A DNA stretch of 52,386 nt. It comes from CAMCTV01 sp964420985. Its GTDB lineage: Bacteria; Bacteroidota; Bacteroidia; Flavobacteriales_D; Sanyastnellaceae. The first letter of the stretch is position 1; the number at the start of each line of letters is the position of its first letter. The notes under the pieces are model-generated. The model saw only the letters and a list, made by a program, of their open reading frames with translations. It was not told where the DNA came from and made no database searches. This document shows positions 1 through 8,427 of the stretch, piece by piece. A program made the translations under genes and the position numbers. Location of the stretch: NCBI GenBank assembly GCA_964420985.1, contig CAYQUT010000021.1:1-52386 (forward strand), written 5' to 3'.

Positions 1-41
1 CGCGGGCCGGCATGATTGATATTCCATCCTATTAATATTTC

Positions 42-54
42 GCACCTACGGTGC
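42..54. other. short hairpin
   Basis: A five-base-pair inverted repeat, GCACC-TAC-GGTGC, is followed by an A-rich run. It may be the end of an upstream transcript or part of a dispersed intergenic element cut by the window edge. There is no T tract on the plus strand, so it is not a convincing terminator. Confidence 0.25.
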
Positions 55-70
55 TTAAAAAAGTAATTGC

Positions 71-105
71 TTCCTTCCTTCCTTCCTTCCTTCCTTCCTT
101 CCTTC
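71..105. repeat. TTCC tetranucleotide tract (about 8.75 units)
   Basis: Eight perfect TTCC units plus a partial one run without interruption. The tract ends 23 bases before a good TAnnTTTG -7 element and sits where the -33 region of the following surface-protein gene would be. Tetranucleotide tracts of this kind change length by slipped-strand mispairing; a regulatory role here is inference. Confidence 0.9.
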
Positions 106-128
106 ATCTCCTCATCCCTTTTTTTTAT

Positions 129-136
129 TATATTTG
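129..136 (+). promoter_or_regulatory. Bacteroidota -7 element TATATTTG
   Basis: TATATTTG matches the Bacteroidota housekeeping -7 consensus TAnnTTTG exactly and lies 18 bases before the ATG at 154. No TTG is found at the usual 17-23 base spacing; the nearest upstream TTG (67-69) is separated from it by the TTCC tract. Confidence 0.5.
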
Positions 137-153
137 AGCTATAAACCAAGACC

Positions 154-1517
154 ATGAAAAAGCACATTCCCATTCTGTTTCTGTTTCTCGCTCTATTTGT
201 TTCCTCATCCCTTGTTGCCCAATCCCCTCAAGGTATACCCTACCAAGCGGTGATGCGCAATACAGACGGAAGCGTGATGGCCAGCAGTGCGGTGAGCTTG
301 ACTTTCATGATCCATGACGGCACCGCCAATGGAACGGTGGTGTATCAAGAGAGTCATTCCTTAACCAGCAACGCCCAAGGTTTGGTGAGTTGTGTGGTGG
401 GCAATGGTGTTGTATCAGAAGGCAACTTTAGTAGTGTCAACTGGGGCGGTGGTGCCAAGTTTTTGCAGGTGGAGATGAATGGAACTGATTTGGGCACGCA
501 GCAGATGTTGAGTGTGCCGTATTCCTTGCACAGCAGCAGTGCGGACAACGCTGTCAATGCAACTAACGCTACCAATGCAACGAATGCCGCCAACGCCCAG
601 ACCGCAGCCAATGGATTTTCCAGTGTCTCAACAACGGGAGATACCTTGTACATGGCCAATGGGAATTTTATCATTGTGCCTGGAATTAGCGCGGCCAATT
701 TCCCTCCAGCCGTTTTGGGTTGCATGGACAATGCCGCTTGTAATTACAGCAGCGCAGCAACCCAAAATGACAACTCCTGTTTGTATTTGAATGCAACCTG
801 TGATGATGGGAACGCCAACACCATCAATGATGTGATCAACGGCAGTTGTGCCTGTGTCGGTACACAGATAGTGAATGGCTGCACCAATCAACAAGCATGT
901 AACTATAACGCCGCGGCCAATGTGGACAATGGCTCATGTTTGATACAAGGCGCTGCTTGCAATGACAACAATGCCAACACCACCAATGATATGATCAACG
1001 GCAGTTGTGTTTGTGCGGGGACGGGAGTGAACAACAACAATGTGGTGATTGGACAAGATTATCAGGGAGGTAAAGTGGCCTACATTTTCCAACCCGGTGA
1101 TGCGGGCTACGTGGCAGGAGAGACGCATGGATTGATAGCGGCTGCTCAGGATTTGCCGGGAACATATCAGGGGGATGTTTTGGTACAGCGATTAGCGGAG
1201 CGGATGGTCAGGCCATTGGAACGGGTGCGCAAAATACGTTGGACATAGTGAATGCTGGATGTGGGGGAGCTGCACAGGCTTGCGCAGATTTGGTGTTGAA
1301 TGGTTACAGTGATTGGTTTTTACCTTCGTTAGATGAATTGATGCAGTTGTACAATAATCGTAATTCTATAGGCGGTTTTCCTCTAGACTTTATTTGGTAT
1401 TGGTCCTCGTCGGAATTCGGTTTCGACGGCGCGTGGGTATTGAACAGCTACTATGGGATGACCACGAGCTACGAAAGGCATTTCAACTACTATGTTAGGG
1501 CTGTTCGGGCTTTTTAA
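154..1517 (+). pseudogene. secreted surface protein with DUF1566-like C-terminal domain, broken by a -1 frameshift
   Basis: The protein starts with a signal peptide (residues 1-23, ending LVAQ). It continues with a Bacteroidota extracellular N-terminal region (PQGIPYQAVMRN), an Asn/Ala/Thr-rich stretch at about 131-152, and two tandem cysteine-rich repeats of about 50 residues at 189-236 and 242-288, each beginning GC...ACNY. The C-terminal half is a DUF1566/Lcl-type domain (QGGKVAYIF, GYSDWFLPSLDEL, YWSSSE, YVRAVRAF). The first frame runs off after GTYQ and stops at 1248, while the rest of the domain continues in another frame to 1517. Adding one T between 1170 and 1171 restores the expected QWGCFGTA sequence and a single open frame. 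It is either a real lesion or an assembly/sequencing error. No T9SS sorting domain is seen. Function is unknown, probably a surface or adhesion-related role. Confidence 0.8.
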
Positions 1518-1576
1518 ACTCAAAGTGATGAAGGGTTGAAGTGATGAGGAGATGAAGCAATGTGGTGATGAAGTAG
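1518..1576. repeat. degenerate GTGATGAAG-type tandem repeat
   Basis: Directly after the broken surface gene there are several imperfect copies of a motif close to GTGATGAAG or GAGATGAAG. No open reading frame or hairpin with a T tract was recognised here. Confidence 0.5.
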
Positions 1577-1675
1577 TGAGAACGATGATTATATCTCTGT
1601 CTCGTCCAAAATTGGTTTACAAAAGCAGGAGGGGAGATACCACTCCTTCAGACCTGAAAACCCAATCCCAATTTT

Positions 1676-1712
1676 CCTCTCTCCTCTCTCCTCTCTCCTC
1701 TCTCCTCTTTCC
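1676..1712. repeat. CCTCTCT heptanucleotide tandem repeat
   Basis: Four perfect CCTCTCT units (1676-1703) are followed by one variant, CCTCTTT. The tract is intergenic and lies 19 bases from the stop codon of the minus-strand TPR gene. It is a pure pyrimidine tract on the plus strand. Confidence 0.85.
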
Positions 1713-1731
1713 TGTTCAATAAATGACGATA

Positions 1732-3543
1732 TTATTGCATATGATCCCCACGCAATCTACGATAGGACTTGCGGGCTTCGGTGACCAATAAACTGCCGGG
1801 CTGCTCGGTTAGAATTTTTTCATACCACTTCATGGCCTCCTCTGTGTTGTTCAAATGATACTCATTCAATTGTCCCATCATCATCATCGCGTCATCGTAC
1901 TTAAGCTCGGTGAAATGAAAATCGATGATCTCTTTCAGGTATTTTTCACATCCTGTCCAATCCATCTGATCATAAGCAATGGTTGCTTTTAAATACAACG
2001 ACTCGTCAATCAGTGGATGACCCGGAAACTCTTTGGCAATGGAATCCAATGTGGTAAAGGTGGCGTTGTATTGGTATTGCTTGGCTTGTAACTCAGCACG
2101 GGCATATATCTCCAATGGTGTTTCAATGGAGTCGGGTATACTTTCCAAAATCAACACAGAAAGGTCTATGGCATCATTGGAAACGAGTTTTGATGTGGAT
2201 CCTTTCAATGCGTCCAATTGAGACTGTGCCCAGGCAAAATCACCAGCATAAAAACTAACCTTGGCATTTTTGAACTTGGCCTCATTGCCCAGTACATCTT
2301 CTTTGAATTCCAATTCTACCTGAGAATACAACAATGACGCTTCCCAAATTTGGTTTTGTATGATGTTCAAATCACCCAAAATAATTTTCAGTTTGGCCCT
2401 GACCTTGGGCGAGAAATTGTATTTGTCCAAATAGTTGCTTACCGTCCTTTGAGCACTATCAGCCATCTGCAATCGGTAACCAATGATTTGGATGAAATTC
2501 TCGATGATGGGTAAAGTTTCATCGGTAATTGGGATTTGACTCAGGGTTGATTGGTATTGAGTTCCCAATCCACGCCATTGTTCTTGCGTGGTGGTGGTGC
2601 TGTTGTACTCTTTCAATCTCGTCTGTAAAATGCCCATCTTGGCTGAATAGAAATACGGCGAATTGTTTTGACCTTTTGAGATGATGTAATCATAACAATC
2701 CGCTGCGGATTTAAACGCGTTGTCCTCCAAACATAAATTGGCCAATTCAATCAAGCGTTGTCCGTCCTCTTTCAATCTTTTGTCAATGGCGGTACATTGT
2801 TGCAATGCACAAGAATAGTTTTTGGTTTGTATGCAAAACCATGTCATGATTTCCGCCATGGTGATGTTGTCCGGGTTGGTTTGTAGCTTCTTCAAAATCG
2901 CAACGCGGAGCATTTCACTTTGATCAGGATGATCCTCAAATTTGATGAGTCTGGCCAACGACGTTTCAACGGTGGACAAGTAATGCGGCTCCTCCAAGAG
3001 CAAGACCAAAAAGGCGTCGATCATTCCGTTCATGTCACCCATTTGCCCTTTGGTGTTGGCTATTTCATAATTGTAGGCGTAGCCATCCTTTCCTTTCTTC
3101 TTTCCTTTTTCATAGGCCATGATGACGTAATGATATTGTTGAATTTGAGAAAGTTCGTTGGCCAGGCGCTGAATAAAAGCCCTTGATGGATCTACCTTAT
3201 CAATGGCGGTTTCGAACTGTTTGGCCGCTTCCTCCTTGCGTTCTTGCATGACATACAAATTCCCGAGCTGAACCAAAGAACTAATCTCAGTGGATTTGTT
3301 CTTGATTCTTTTTTTCAAAATTTGCTCAGCCGTTTCAAACTCCTTTAATGCGACAAGGCATTTGAAGTAATTGGGATATACTTGCTCCGGGGTGGTTTCG
3401 TACAACTTGTCATAATACAGTTTGGCCTCAGCATATCGACCTTGATTAAAATGGTAATCCGCAATTTCCTTATCAGTAACTTGGGCATTGAGGCAAAGGA
3501 TTGCTCCAAGTAATAACATACAAAACAAGACCAACTTCTTCAT
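1732..3543 (-). CDS. exported tetratricopeptide-repeat protein
   Basis: A protein of 603 residues with a signal peptide (1-20, ending LCLNAQ) followed by an almost entirely helical chain of TPR-like units. The first reads IADYHFNQGRYAEAKLYYDK. Later units are clear near residue 95 (LGNLYVMQERKEEAAKQFE) and near the C terminus (EAMKWYEKILTEQPGSLL). The large size and periplasmic location suggest a scaffold or outer-membrane-associated assembly factor. No enzymatic domain is visible. The start lies one base after the stop of the upstream lipoprotein gene, so the two form one operon. Confidence 0.85.
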   Translation of the reverse strand: MKKLVLFCMLLLGAILCLNAQVTDKEIADYHFNQGRYAEAKLYYDKLYETTPEQVYPNYFKCLVALKEFETAEQILKKRIKNKSTEISSLVQLGNLYVMQERKEEAAKQFETAIDKVDPSRAFIQRLANELSQIQQYHYVIMAYEKGKKKGKDGYAYNYEIANTKGQMGDMNGMIDAFLVLLLEEPHYLSTVETSLARLIKFEDHPDQSEMLRVAILKKLQTNPDNITMAEIMTWFCIQTKNYSCALQQCTAIDKRLKEDGQRLIELANLCLEDNAFKSAADCYDYIISKGQNNSPYFYSAKMGILQTRLKEYNSTTTTQEQWRGLGTQYQSTLSQIPITDETLPIIENFIQIIGYRLQMADSAQRTVSNYLDKYNFSPKVRAKLKIILGDLNIIQNQIWEASLLYSQVELEFKEDVLGNEAKFKNAKVSFYAGDFAWAQSQLDALKGSTSKLVSNDAIDLSVLILESIPDSIETPLEIYARAELQAKQYQYNATFTTLDSIAKEFPGHPLIDESLYLKATIAYDQMDWTGCEKYLKEIIDFHFTELKYDDAMMMMGQLNEYHLNNTEEAMKWYEKILTEQPGSLLVTEARKSYRRLRGDHMQ

Positions 3544-3544
3544 G

Positions 3545-4105
3545 CTACTGATTGTCTATAGGGGCCATGATTTTTTTATCAATCAAAGGCGCGATCATTC
3601 TTGTTTTTTCCAATATCCTAGTTGTGCTGAGATGCAATTGGTGGCAGGCATTCACAAGTGAATCAGTGTGGTTCCTTTCCTGTAATACTAAGGTTTCAAT
3701 GCCAGCGTCATCCATTGGATGGCCCCCAATATCTGTGGCGCTTCCTGTCCTTATTTGATTGGATAAGTTGGTAAGACGTTGAATGTCTTGTTGTGCTATT
3801 TCCAGTAATGCTTTTTCCGATTGCATTAAAAAAGATATTTGGCCATTCAATTGAAAATACTCCGGAGCCATAGAAAAAATATCTTGTTGTACAAGTGTGT
3901 CCAAGTTTGTTCTTATGCTCAAGGTTTGGCTGTTCACTTTATTTTGGTAAAACTGTAAACTATCAATGGGGGAGGCCATTAGCAGTTGGTTGTAGGTATG
4001 CGTAACCACTTTCAATGAATCGATGGTTTGTACAGCTTTTTCATGCTGTGCATTTTGACAACCAAACAAAACAGCAATCGATATGAAAAGGACCATGAGT
4101 CGCAT
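3545..4105 (-). CDS. putative lipoprotein, coiled-coil
   Basis: The N terminus MRLMVLFISIAVLFGC is a lipoprotein signal with the lipidated cysteine at residue 16. The rest (186 residues in all) is Gln/Leu/Ser/Asp-rich and predicted helical, with probable coiled-coil stretches such as SLQFYQNKVNSQTLSI. I recognise no family. A second possible ATG is at 4096, three codons in. It is the first gene of a two-gene operon with the TPR protein, which suggests they act together at the envelope. Confidence 0.7.
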   Translation of the reverse strand: MRLMVLFISIAVLFGCQNAQHEKAVQTIDSLKVVTHTYNQLLMASPIDSLQFYQNKVNSQTLSIRTNLDTLVQQDIFSMAPEYFQLNGQISFLMQSEKALLEIAQQDIQRLTNLSNQIRTGSATDIGGHPMDDAGIETLVLQERNHTDSLVNACHQLHLSTTRILEKTRMIAPLIDKKIMAPIDNQ

Positions 4106-4171
4106 GTCTCAAAGTTATTCAAAAAAAGTAACGGAATTCAGATAAGATTTTATAAAATTGGTCGTTCTTCT

Positions 4172-5029
4172 ATGAAAAATATCCCCATGAAATGTATTCA
4201 TCAAAAAGTGTCAGTGCTTCTTTTTCTGGTTTTCGTTGCCTTGACATCAACGGCTCAAGATGTGAGGGTAATCACGCATCAATTTTATTTTGATACCAAT
4301 GTTCACCATCGTTTGGCTAAGGACAGTGAAATTAATTTCACAGCGCAGGATGATGGTTGGTTGAATGGAAGGATCAAGTCGCTGAAAGTGCTGGGCTATG
4401 CCGATTGCAGGGGAGATGTGAAAAGCAACATCATATTGTCCACGAAAAGAGCTCAATTCATTGCCTCAAACTTGGTCACCTTGGGTGTTGTTGGTCCCGA
4501 TTTCAAAATAGAAGTTGTGGGCAACGGTGAATTGCCGTGTATAGGAGTTGAAGAGTTCGGAAATAGAAAAGACCGCAGAGTGGATGTGATCATGACCTAC
4601 GAGGTGATCAATGAAATTGAAGGGACTGAGGTTCCTGTTGACCCCATGCAACAAATGATAGAGACGGGTAGATTGGAATTGGTGGGTGTGAATTTTCAAC
4701 CTGGATTGCGTTACTTTTTGCCAGGAGTAGAGGCGGTGCTGGATGCCTTTGCAGAATCTTTAAAAAAAATGCCCAATATTAAAATTGAATTGCAAGGGCA
4801 TATCTGTTGTCATGGAAAGCAGGGGGATGGTATGGATATTGAAACCGGAATGGAAAATTTATCGGTCATGCGCGCCAAGGAGGTGCATGATTACTTAATT
4901 GCAAAAGGGGTGGATAAAAAGCGTCTGGTGTACAAAGGTCTTGGCAATAATTTCCCCAAAGTTTGGCCAGAGATGAGCAATGCAGATCAGATTGCCAACA
5001 GAAGAGTTGAGGCTGTTGTTTGGGAGTAG
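4172..5029 (+). CDS. exported protein with two OmpA-like domains
   Basis: The open frame extends upstream to 4028 over the divergent lipoprotein gene, but the ATG at 4172 (or 4187) is followed by a proper signal peptide ending TSTAQ, so 4172 is chosen (285 residues). Two OmpA/MotB-type domains follow. The first (about residues 30-150) has GYADCRGD, N..LSTKRAQ and NRKDRRVDV, keeping the Asp and Arg that bind diaminopimelate in the family. The second (about 165-285) has GHICCHGK, NLSVMRAKEVHDYL and ANRRVEAVV. Its Asp position is occupied by Cys, so it may not bind peptidoglycan the same way. No beta-barrel or lipobox is visible. It probably tethers something to the cell wall. Confidence 0.8.
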   Translation: MKNIPMKCIHQKVSVLLFLVFVALTSTAQDVRVITHQFYFDTNVHHRLAKDSEINFTAQDDGWLNGRIKSLKVLGYADCRGDVKSNIILSTKRAQFIASNLVTLGVVGPDFKIEVVGNGELPCIGVEEFGNRKDRRVDVIMTYEVINEIEGTEVPVDPMQQMIETGRLELVGVNFQPGLRYFLPGVEAVLDAFAESLKKMPNIKIELQGHICCHGKQGDGMDIETGMENLSVMRAKEVHDYLIAKGVDKKRLVYKGLGNNFPKVWPEMSNADQIANRRVEAVVWE

Positions 5030-5053
5030 TCCACAATTGTTGAAATCTAAACT

Positions 5054-5084
5054 TTGTATTTGCTTGCTTCAGGACTTACTTTTG
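5054..5084 (+). promoter_or_regulatory. carB promoter, TTG-N20-TACTTTTG
   Basis: TTG at 5054-5056 and TACTTTTG at 5077-5084 are separated by 20 bases, fitting the Bacteroidota consensus TTG-N17..23-TAnnTTTG. The predicted transcription start near 5091 gives a leader of roughly 58 bases before the carB ATG. Confidence 0.6.
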
Positions 5085-5148
5085 CGGCACACTTACACAG
5101 ATTTTGACAACTTTTCTTGCCCTGGAAACGGAGCGAGATAAAAAAAAA

Positions 5149-7965
5149 ATGCCCAAAGACAAAAGCATTCAGTCGGTCCTCATCATTGGTTCTGGACCCA
5201 TCGTTATCGGACAAGCATGTGAATTTGATTATAGCGGAAGCCAAGCGGCTCGTTCATTGCGCGAGGAGGGCATTGAGGTTACTTTGATCAATAGTAATCC
5301 GGCGACTATCATGACAGATAGAGTGGTGGCGGATAATGTTTATCTGTTGCCATTGGAGCCGGCCAGTATCGAAACCATCTTGAACAACCATAAAATTGAC
5401 GCTGTTCTTCCCACGATGGGTGGTCAAACCGCTTTGAACTTGGCCATTCAATGTGAGGAAATGGGTCTTTGGAAAGACCATGGTGTGCGCATGGTAGGGG
5501 TAGATACTCAGGCCATTGAGATCACAGAGAATCGCGAAGCTTTCAGGAACCTTATGAATGAAATTGGCGTCCCCATGGCTCCTCAAGCCACGGCCAAATC
5601 ATTCCTGGAGGGCAAAGAAATTGCACAAAAATTTGGTTTCCCTTTGTGTATTCGTCCTTCTTACACCTTAGGCGGTTCAGGAGCGGCTTTGGTCCACAAC
5701 CAAGCTGATTACGACAAATTACTACAACGTGGATTGCATCTCTCTCCCATTCATGAGGTGATGATTGATAAGGCGTTGATGGGTTGGAAAGAGTTTGAGT
5801 TGGAATTGCTTCGCGATGCCAATGACAACGTGACCATCATTTGCAGCATTGAGAATTTTGACCCCATCGGCATTCATACCGGGGATAGCATCACGGTTGC
5901 GCCGGCCATGACCCTGAGCGATACCACCTACCAAAAGATGCGTGACATGGCCATCAGGATGATGCGCGCCATCGGTAATTTCGCTGGAGGTTGTAATGTG
6001 CAATTTGCAGTGAGTCCCGATGATCAGGAAGATATCATCGCCATCGAAATCAATCCGCGAGTATCGCGTTCATCCGCGTTGGCATCTAAGGCAACTGGAT
6101 ATCCCATTGCAAAAATCGCATCCAAATTGGCCATCGGGTATCATTTGGATGAATTGAAAAATCAAATCACCAAATCCACATCTGCTTTCTTTGAACCGAC
6201 GTTGGATTATGTTATTGTGAAAATTCCAAGATGGAATTTCGATAAATTTCCCGGCAGCAACCGCGAGTTGGGATTGCAAATGAAGTCGGTAGGTGAGGTG
6301 ATGGGAATCGGTAGAAGCTTCCAAGAGGCTTTGCAGAAAGCTTGTCAGTCCCTGGAAATTAATCGAAATGGATTGGGAGCAGACGGCAAGGAGTTGCGTG
6401 ATCAAGATCAAATCTTGCATTCATTGGAGCATCCTAGCTGGAACAGAATATTTCACATCTACGACGCCATCAAATTGGGCATTCCATTCAAAACCATTTG
6501 TGAAAAAACAAGAATTGATATTTGGTTTTTAAAACAAATTGAGGAATTGATTCAATTGGAGCGCAAAGTAGAAAAACACAGTTTGCAATCCCTACCATCG
6601 GATCTATTGTTTGAGGTGAAGCAGAAAGGATATGCGGATCGCCAAGTGGCCCATTTGCTGCGCTGTTTGGAAAGTGAGGTCTATGCCAAGCGAGATGAGT
6701 TGGGTATTCAACGGGTGTACAAATTGGTAGATACTTGCGCTGCAGAATTTGAAGCGCAGACTCCATATTATTATTCCACATTTGAAATGGAGAATGAAAG
6801 TGTGGTGAGTGACAAGAAGAAGATAGTTGTGTTGGGCAGCGGCCCCAACCGCATAGGTCAAGGAATTGAATTCGATTACAGTTGTGTGCATGGGGTATTG
6901 GCCGCCAAGGAATGTGGCTATGAAACCATCATGATCAACTGCAATCCAGAAACCGTTTCTACTGATTTTGACACCGCTGATAAGTTGTACTTTGAGCCAG
7001 TATTCTGGGAGCACATTTACGACATCATTCGACATGAAAAGCCGGAAGGCGTAATTGTTCAGCTGGGTGGACAAACCGCTTTAAAGTTGGCTGCTAAGTT
7101 GCACCGTTACGGTATCAAGATCATTGGGACATCTTTTGATTCATTGGATTTGGCAGAAGACAGAGGGCGTTTTTCCAACTTGTTGAAAGAACAAAACATC
7201 CCCTATCCCAAATTTGGTGTGGTGGAAAATGCAGAGCAGGCCATTGAGTTGAGTCGTGATTTGGGCTTCCCGTTGTTGGTGCGTCCTTCCTACGTATTAG
7301 GAGGGCAGAAGATGAAGATTGTGATCAATGAGAATGAGTTGGAGCAACATGTGGTGAACATCTTGCGCGATATGCCGGACAATCAAATTCTGTTGGATCA
7401 TTTCTTGGAAGGTGCTACTGAAGCAGAAGCCGATGCCATTTGCGATGGAGAAGATGCCTACATCATCGGCATTATGCAACACATAGAGCCGGCGGGTATT
7501 CACTCGGGCGATTCCTATGCTGTATTGCCTCCGTATAATCTGGGTGATTTTGTGATGACGCAAATAGAGGAGCATACCAAGAAAATCGCCAAGGCATTGG
7601 GAACCGTCGGTTTGATCAACATACAGTTTGCCATTAAGGACGATGTCGTCTATATCATCGAGGCCAATCCACGTGCATCACGTACGGTACCTTTTATTGC
7701 CAAGGCCTATGACGAGCCCTATGTCAACTATGCCACCAAAGTGATGTTGGGCGCCAAGAAGGTGAAGGATTTTAACTTTCAACCCAAGCGCAATGGATAT
7801 GCCATCAAGATACCAGTATTCAGTTATGAAAAATTCCCGGAGGTTACCAAAGAATTGGGACCAGAGATGAAATCAACGGGTGAGGGTATTCGTTTCATCA
7901 AGGATTTGAAGGATCCCTTTTTTAGACAAGTATATTCAGAGCGTAATCTGTATTTGAGCAAGTAA
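5149..7965 (+). CDS. carB: carbamoyl-phosphate synthase, large subunit
   Basis: The enzyme makes carbamoyl phosphate from bicarbonate, ammonia (supplied from glutamine by CarA) and two ATP, feeding pyrimidine and arginine synthesis in the cytoplasm. The ATG at 5149 gives MPKDKSIQSVLIIGSGPIVI, the usual family start; a TTG at 5104 would add 15 unconserved residues. Both homologous halves are present: GSGPIVIGQACEFDYSG and GSGPNRIGQGIEFDYS mark their N-termini, and each has an ATP-grasp domain (IRPSYTLGGSG and VRPSYVLGGQ). At 938 residues it ends where the second synthetase half ends, so the C-terminal MGS-like allosteric domain of the about 1070-residue E. coli-type enzyme is missing. carA is not in the window. 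The stop overlaps the next start by one base. Confidence 0.97.
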   Translation: MPKDKSIQSVLIIGSGPIVIGQACEFDYSGSQAARSLREEGIEVTLINSNPATIMTDRVVADNVYLLPLEPASIETILNNHKIDAVLPTMGGQTALNLAIQCEEMGLWKDHGVRMVGVDTQAIEITENREAFRNLMNEIGVPMAPQATAKSFLEGKEIAQKFGFPLCIRPSYTLGGSGAALVHNQADYDKLLQRGLHLSPIHEVMIDKALMGWKEFELELLRDANDNVTIICSIENFDPIGIHTGDSITVAPAMTLSDTTYQKMRDMAIRMMRAIGNFAGGCNVQFAVSPDDQEDIIAIEINPRVSRSSALASKATGYPIAKIASKLAIGYHLDELKNQITKSTSAFFEPTLDYVIVKIPRWNFDKFPGSNRELGLQMKSVGEVMGIGRSFQEALQKACQSLEINRNGLGADGKELRDQDQILHSLEHPSWNRIFHIYDAIKLGIPFKTICEKTRIDIWFLKQIEELIQLERKVEKHSLQSLPSDLLFEVKQKGYADRQVAHLLRCLESEVYAKRDELGIQRVYKLVDTCAAEFEAQTPYYYSTFEMENESVVSDKKKIVVLGSGPNRIGQGIEFDYSCVHGVLAAKECGYETIMINCNPETVSTDFDTADKLYFEPVFWEHIYDIIRHEKPEGVIVQLGGQTALKLAAKLHRYGIKIIGTSFDSLDLAEDRGRFSNLLKEQNIPYPKFGVVENAEQAIELSRDLGFPLLVRPSYVLGGQKMKIVINENELEQHVVNILRDMPDNQILLDHFLEGATEAEADAICDGEDAYIIGIMQHIEPAGIHSGDSYAVLPPYNLGDFVMTQIEEHTKKIAKALGTVGLINIQFAIKDDVVYIIEANPRASRTVPFIAKAYDEPYVNYATKVMLGAKKVKDFNFQPKRNGYAIKIPVFSYEKFPEVTKELGPEMKSTGEGIRFIKDLKDPFFRQVYSERNLYLSK

Positions 7966-8291
7966 TGACCATCCAAGAAGCGCAACAAACAGTAGATGCT
8001 TGGATCAAGCAGCATGGAGTGAGGTATTTCAATGAACTCACCAATATGGCCATGCTTTCGGAGGAAGTAGGTGAAGTGGCGCGCATCATTGCCAGACGCT
8101 ATGGTGAGCAAAGTGAGAAGGAAAGTGACAAGCAAAAAGATTTGGGCGATGAAATGGCTGATGTGTTGTTTGTATTGATATGCTTGGCCAATCAAACGGG
8201 AGTCAACCTGACGGAAGCGCTGGCAAAGAATTTGTCAAAAAAGACAATGCGGGATTCTGAAAGGCACAAGAGCAATAAAAAACTCACCTAG
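7965..8291 (+). CDS. MazG-like nucleotide pyrophosphohydrolase
   Basis: A small protein of 108 residues with the MazG/all-alpha NTP pyrophosphatase metal-binding pattern: SEEVGEVAR (EExxE, about residues 30-38) and DLGDEMADVLF (ExxD, about 61-71). It probably hydrolyses a nucleoside triphosphate to the monophosphate and pyrophosphate, as a house-cleaning activity; the substrate cannot be read from sequence. The ATG shares its A with the carB stop codon (TAATG), so it is translationally coupled to carB. Confidence 0.88.
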   Translation: MTIQEAQQTVDAWIKQHGVRYFNELTNMAMLSEEVGEVARIIARRYGEQSEKESDKQKDLGDEMADVLFVLICLANQTGVNLTEALAKNLSKKTMRDSERHKSNKKLT

Positions 8292-8298
8292 ATCTTGA

Positions 8299-8351
8299 GT
8301 GTAAATCTTGGCTGTTGGATGATAAGATGATTCCTGCCAACAGGCTTACAC
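8299..8351. other. nested inverted repeat
   Basis: Outer arms GTGTAA (8299-8304) and TTACAC (8346-8351) enclose inner arms CTGTTGG (8312-8318) and CCAACAG (8337-8343), all perfectly complementary. There is no T tract, so it is not a standard intrinsic terminator. It could be a 3' structure of the carB-mazG transcript or a binding site. Confidence 0.5.
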
Positions 8352-8366
8352 GCGTTTGTCCAATGA

Positions 8367-8401
8367 TTGTTTCTTCATCGGACGAGAATTGCGTAACTTT
8401 G
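8367..8401 (+). promoter_or_regulatory. promoter candidate for the polysaccharide export locus
   Basis: TAACTTTG at 8394-8401 matches TAnnTTTG exactly. A TTG at 8367-8369 lies 24 bases upstream, one more than the usual maximum. It is the only good -7 element before the 8.4-18.9 kb gene run. Confidence 0.45.
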
Positions 8402-8427
8402 TTTCTTAAACCATACAGTCATTTATT

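Noticed and set aside
4028..4171. N-terminal extension of the OmpA-domain protein
   Set aside because: It lies over the divergent lipoprotein gene, and the signal peptide begins only at 4172.
6604..7074. Long antisense reading frames within carB
   Set aside because: They are mirror frames of a highly conserved gene and show no independent family features.
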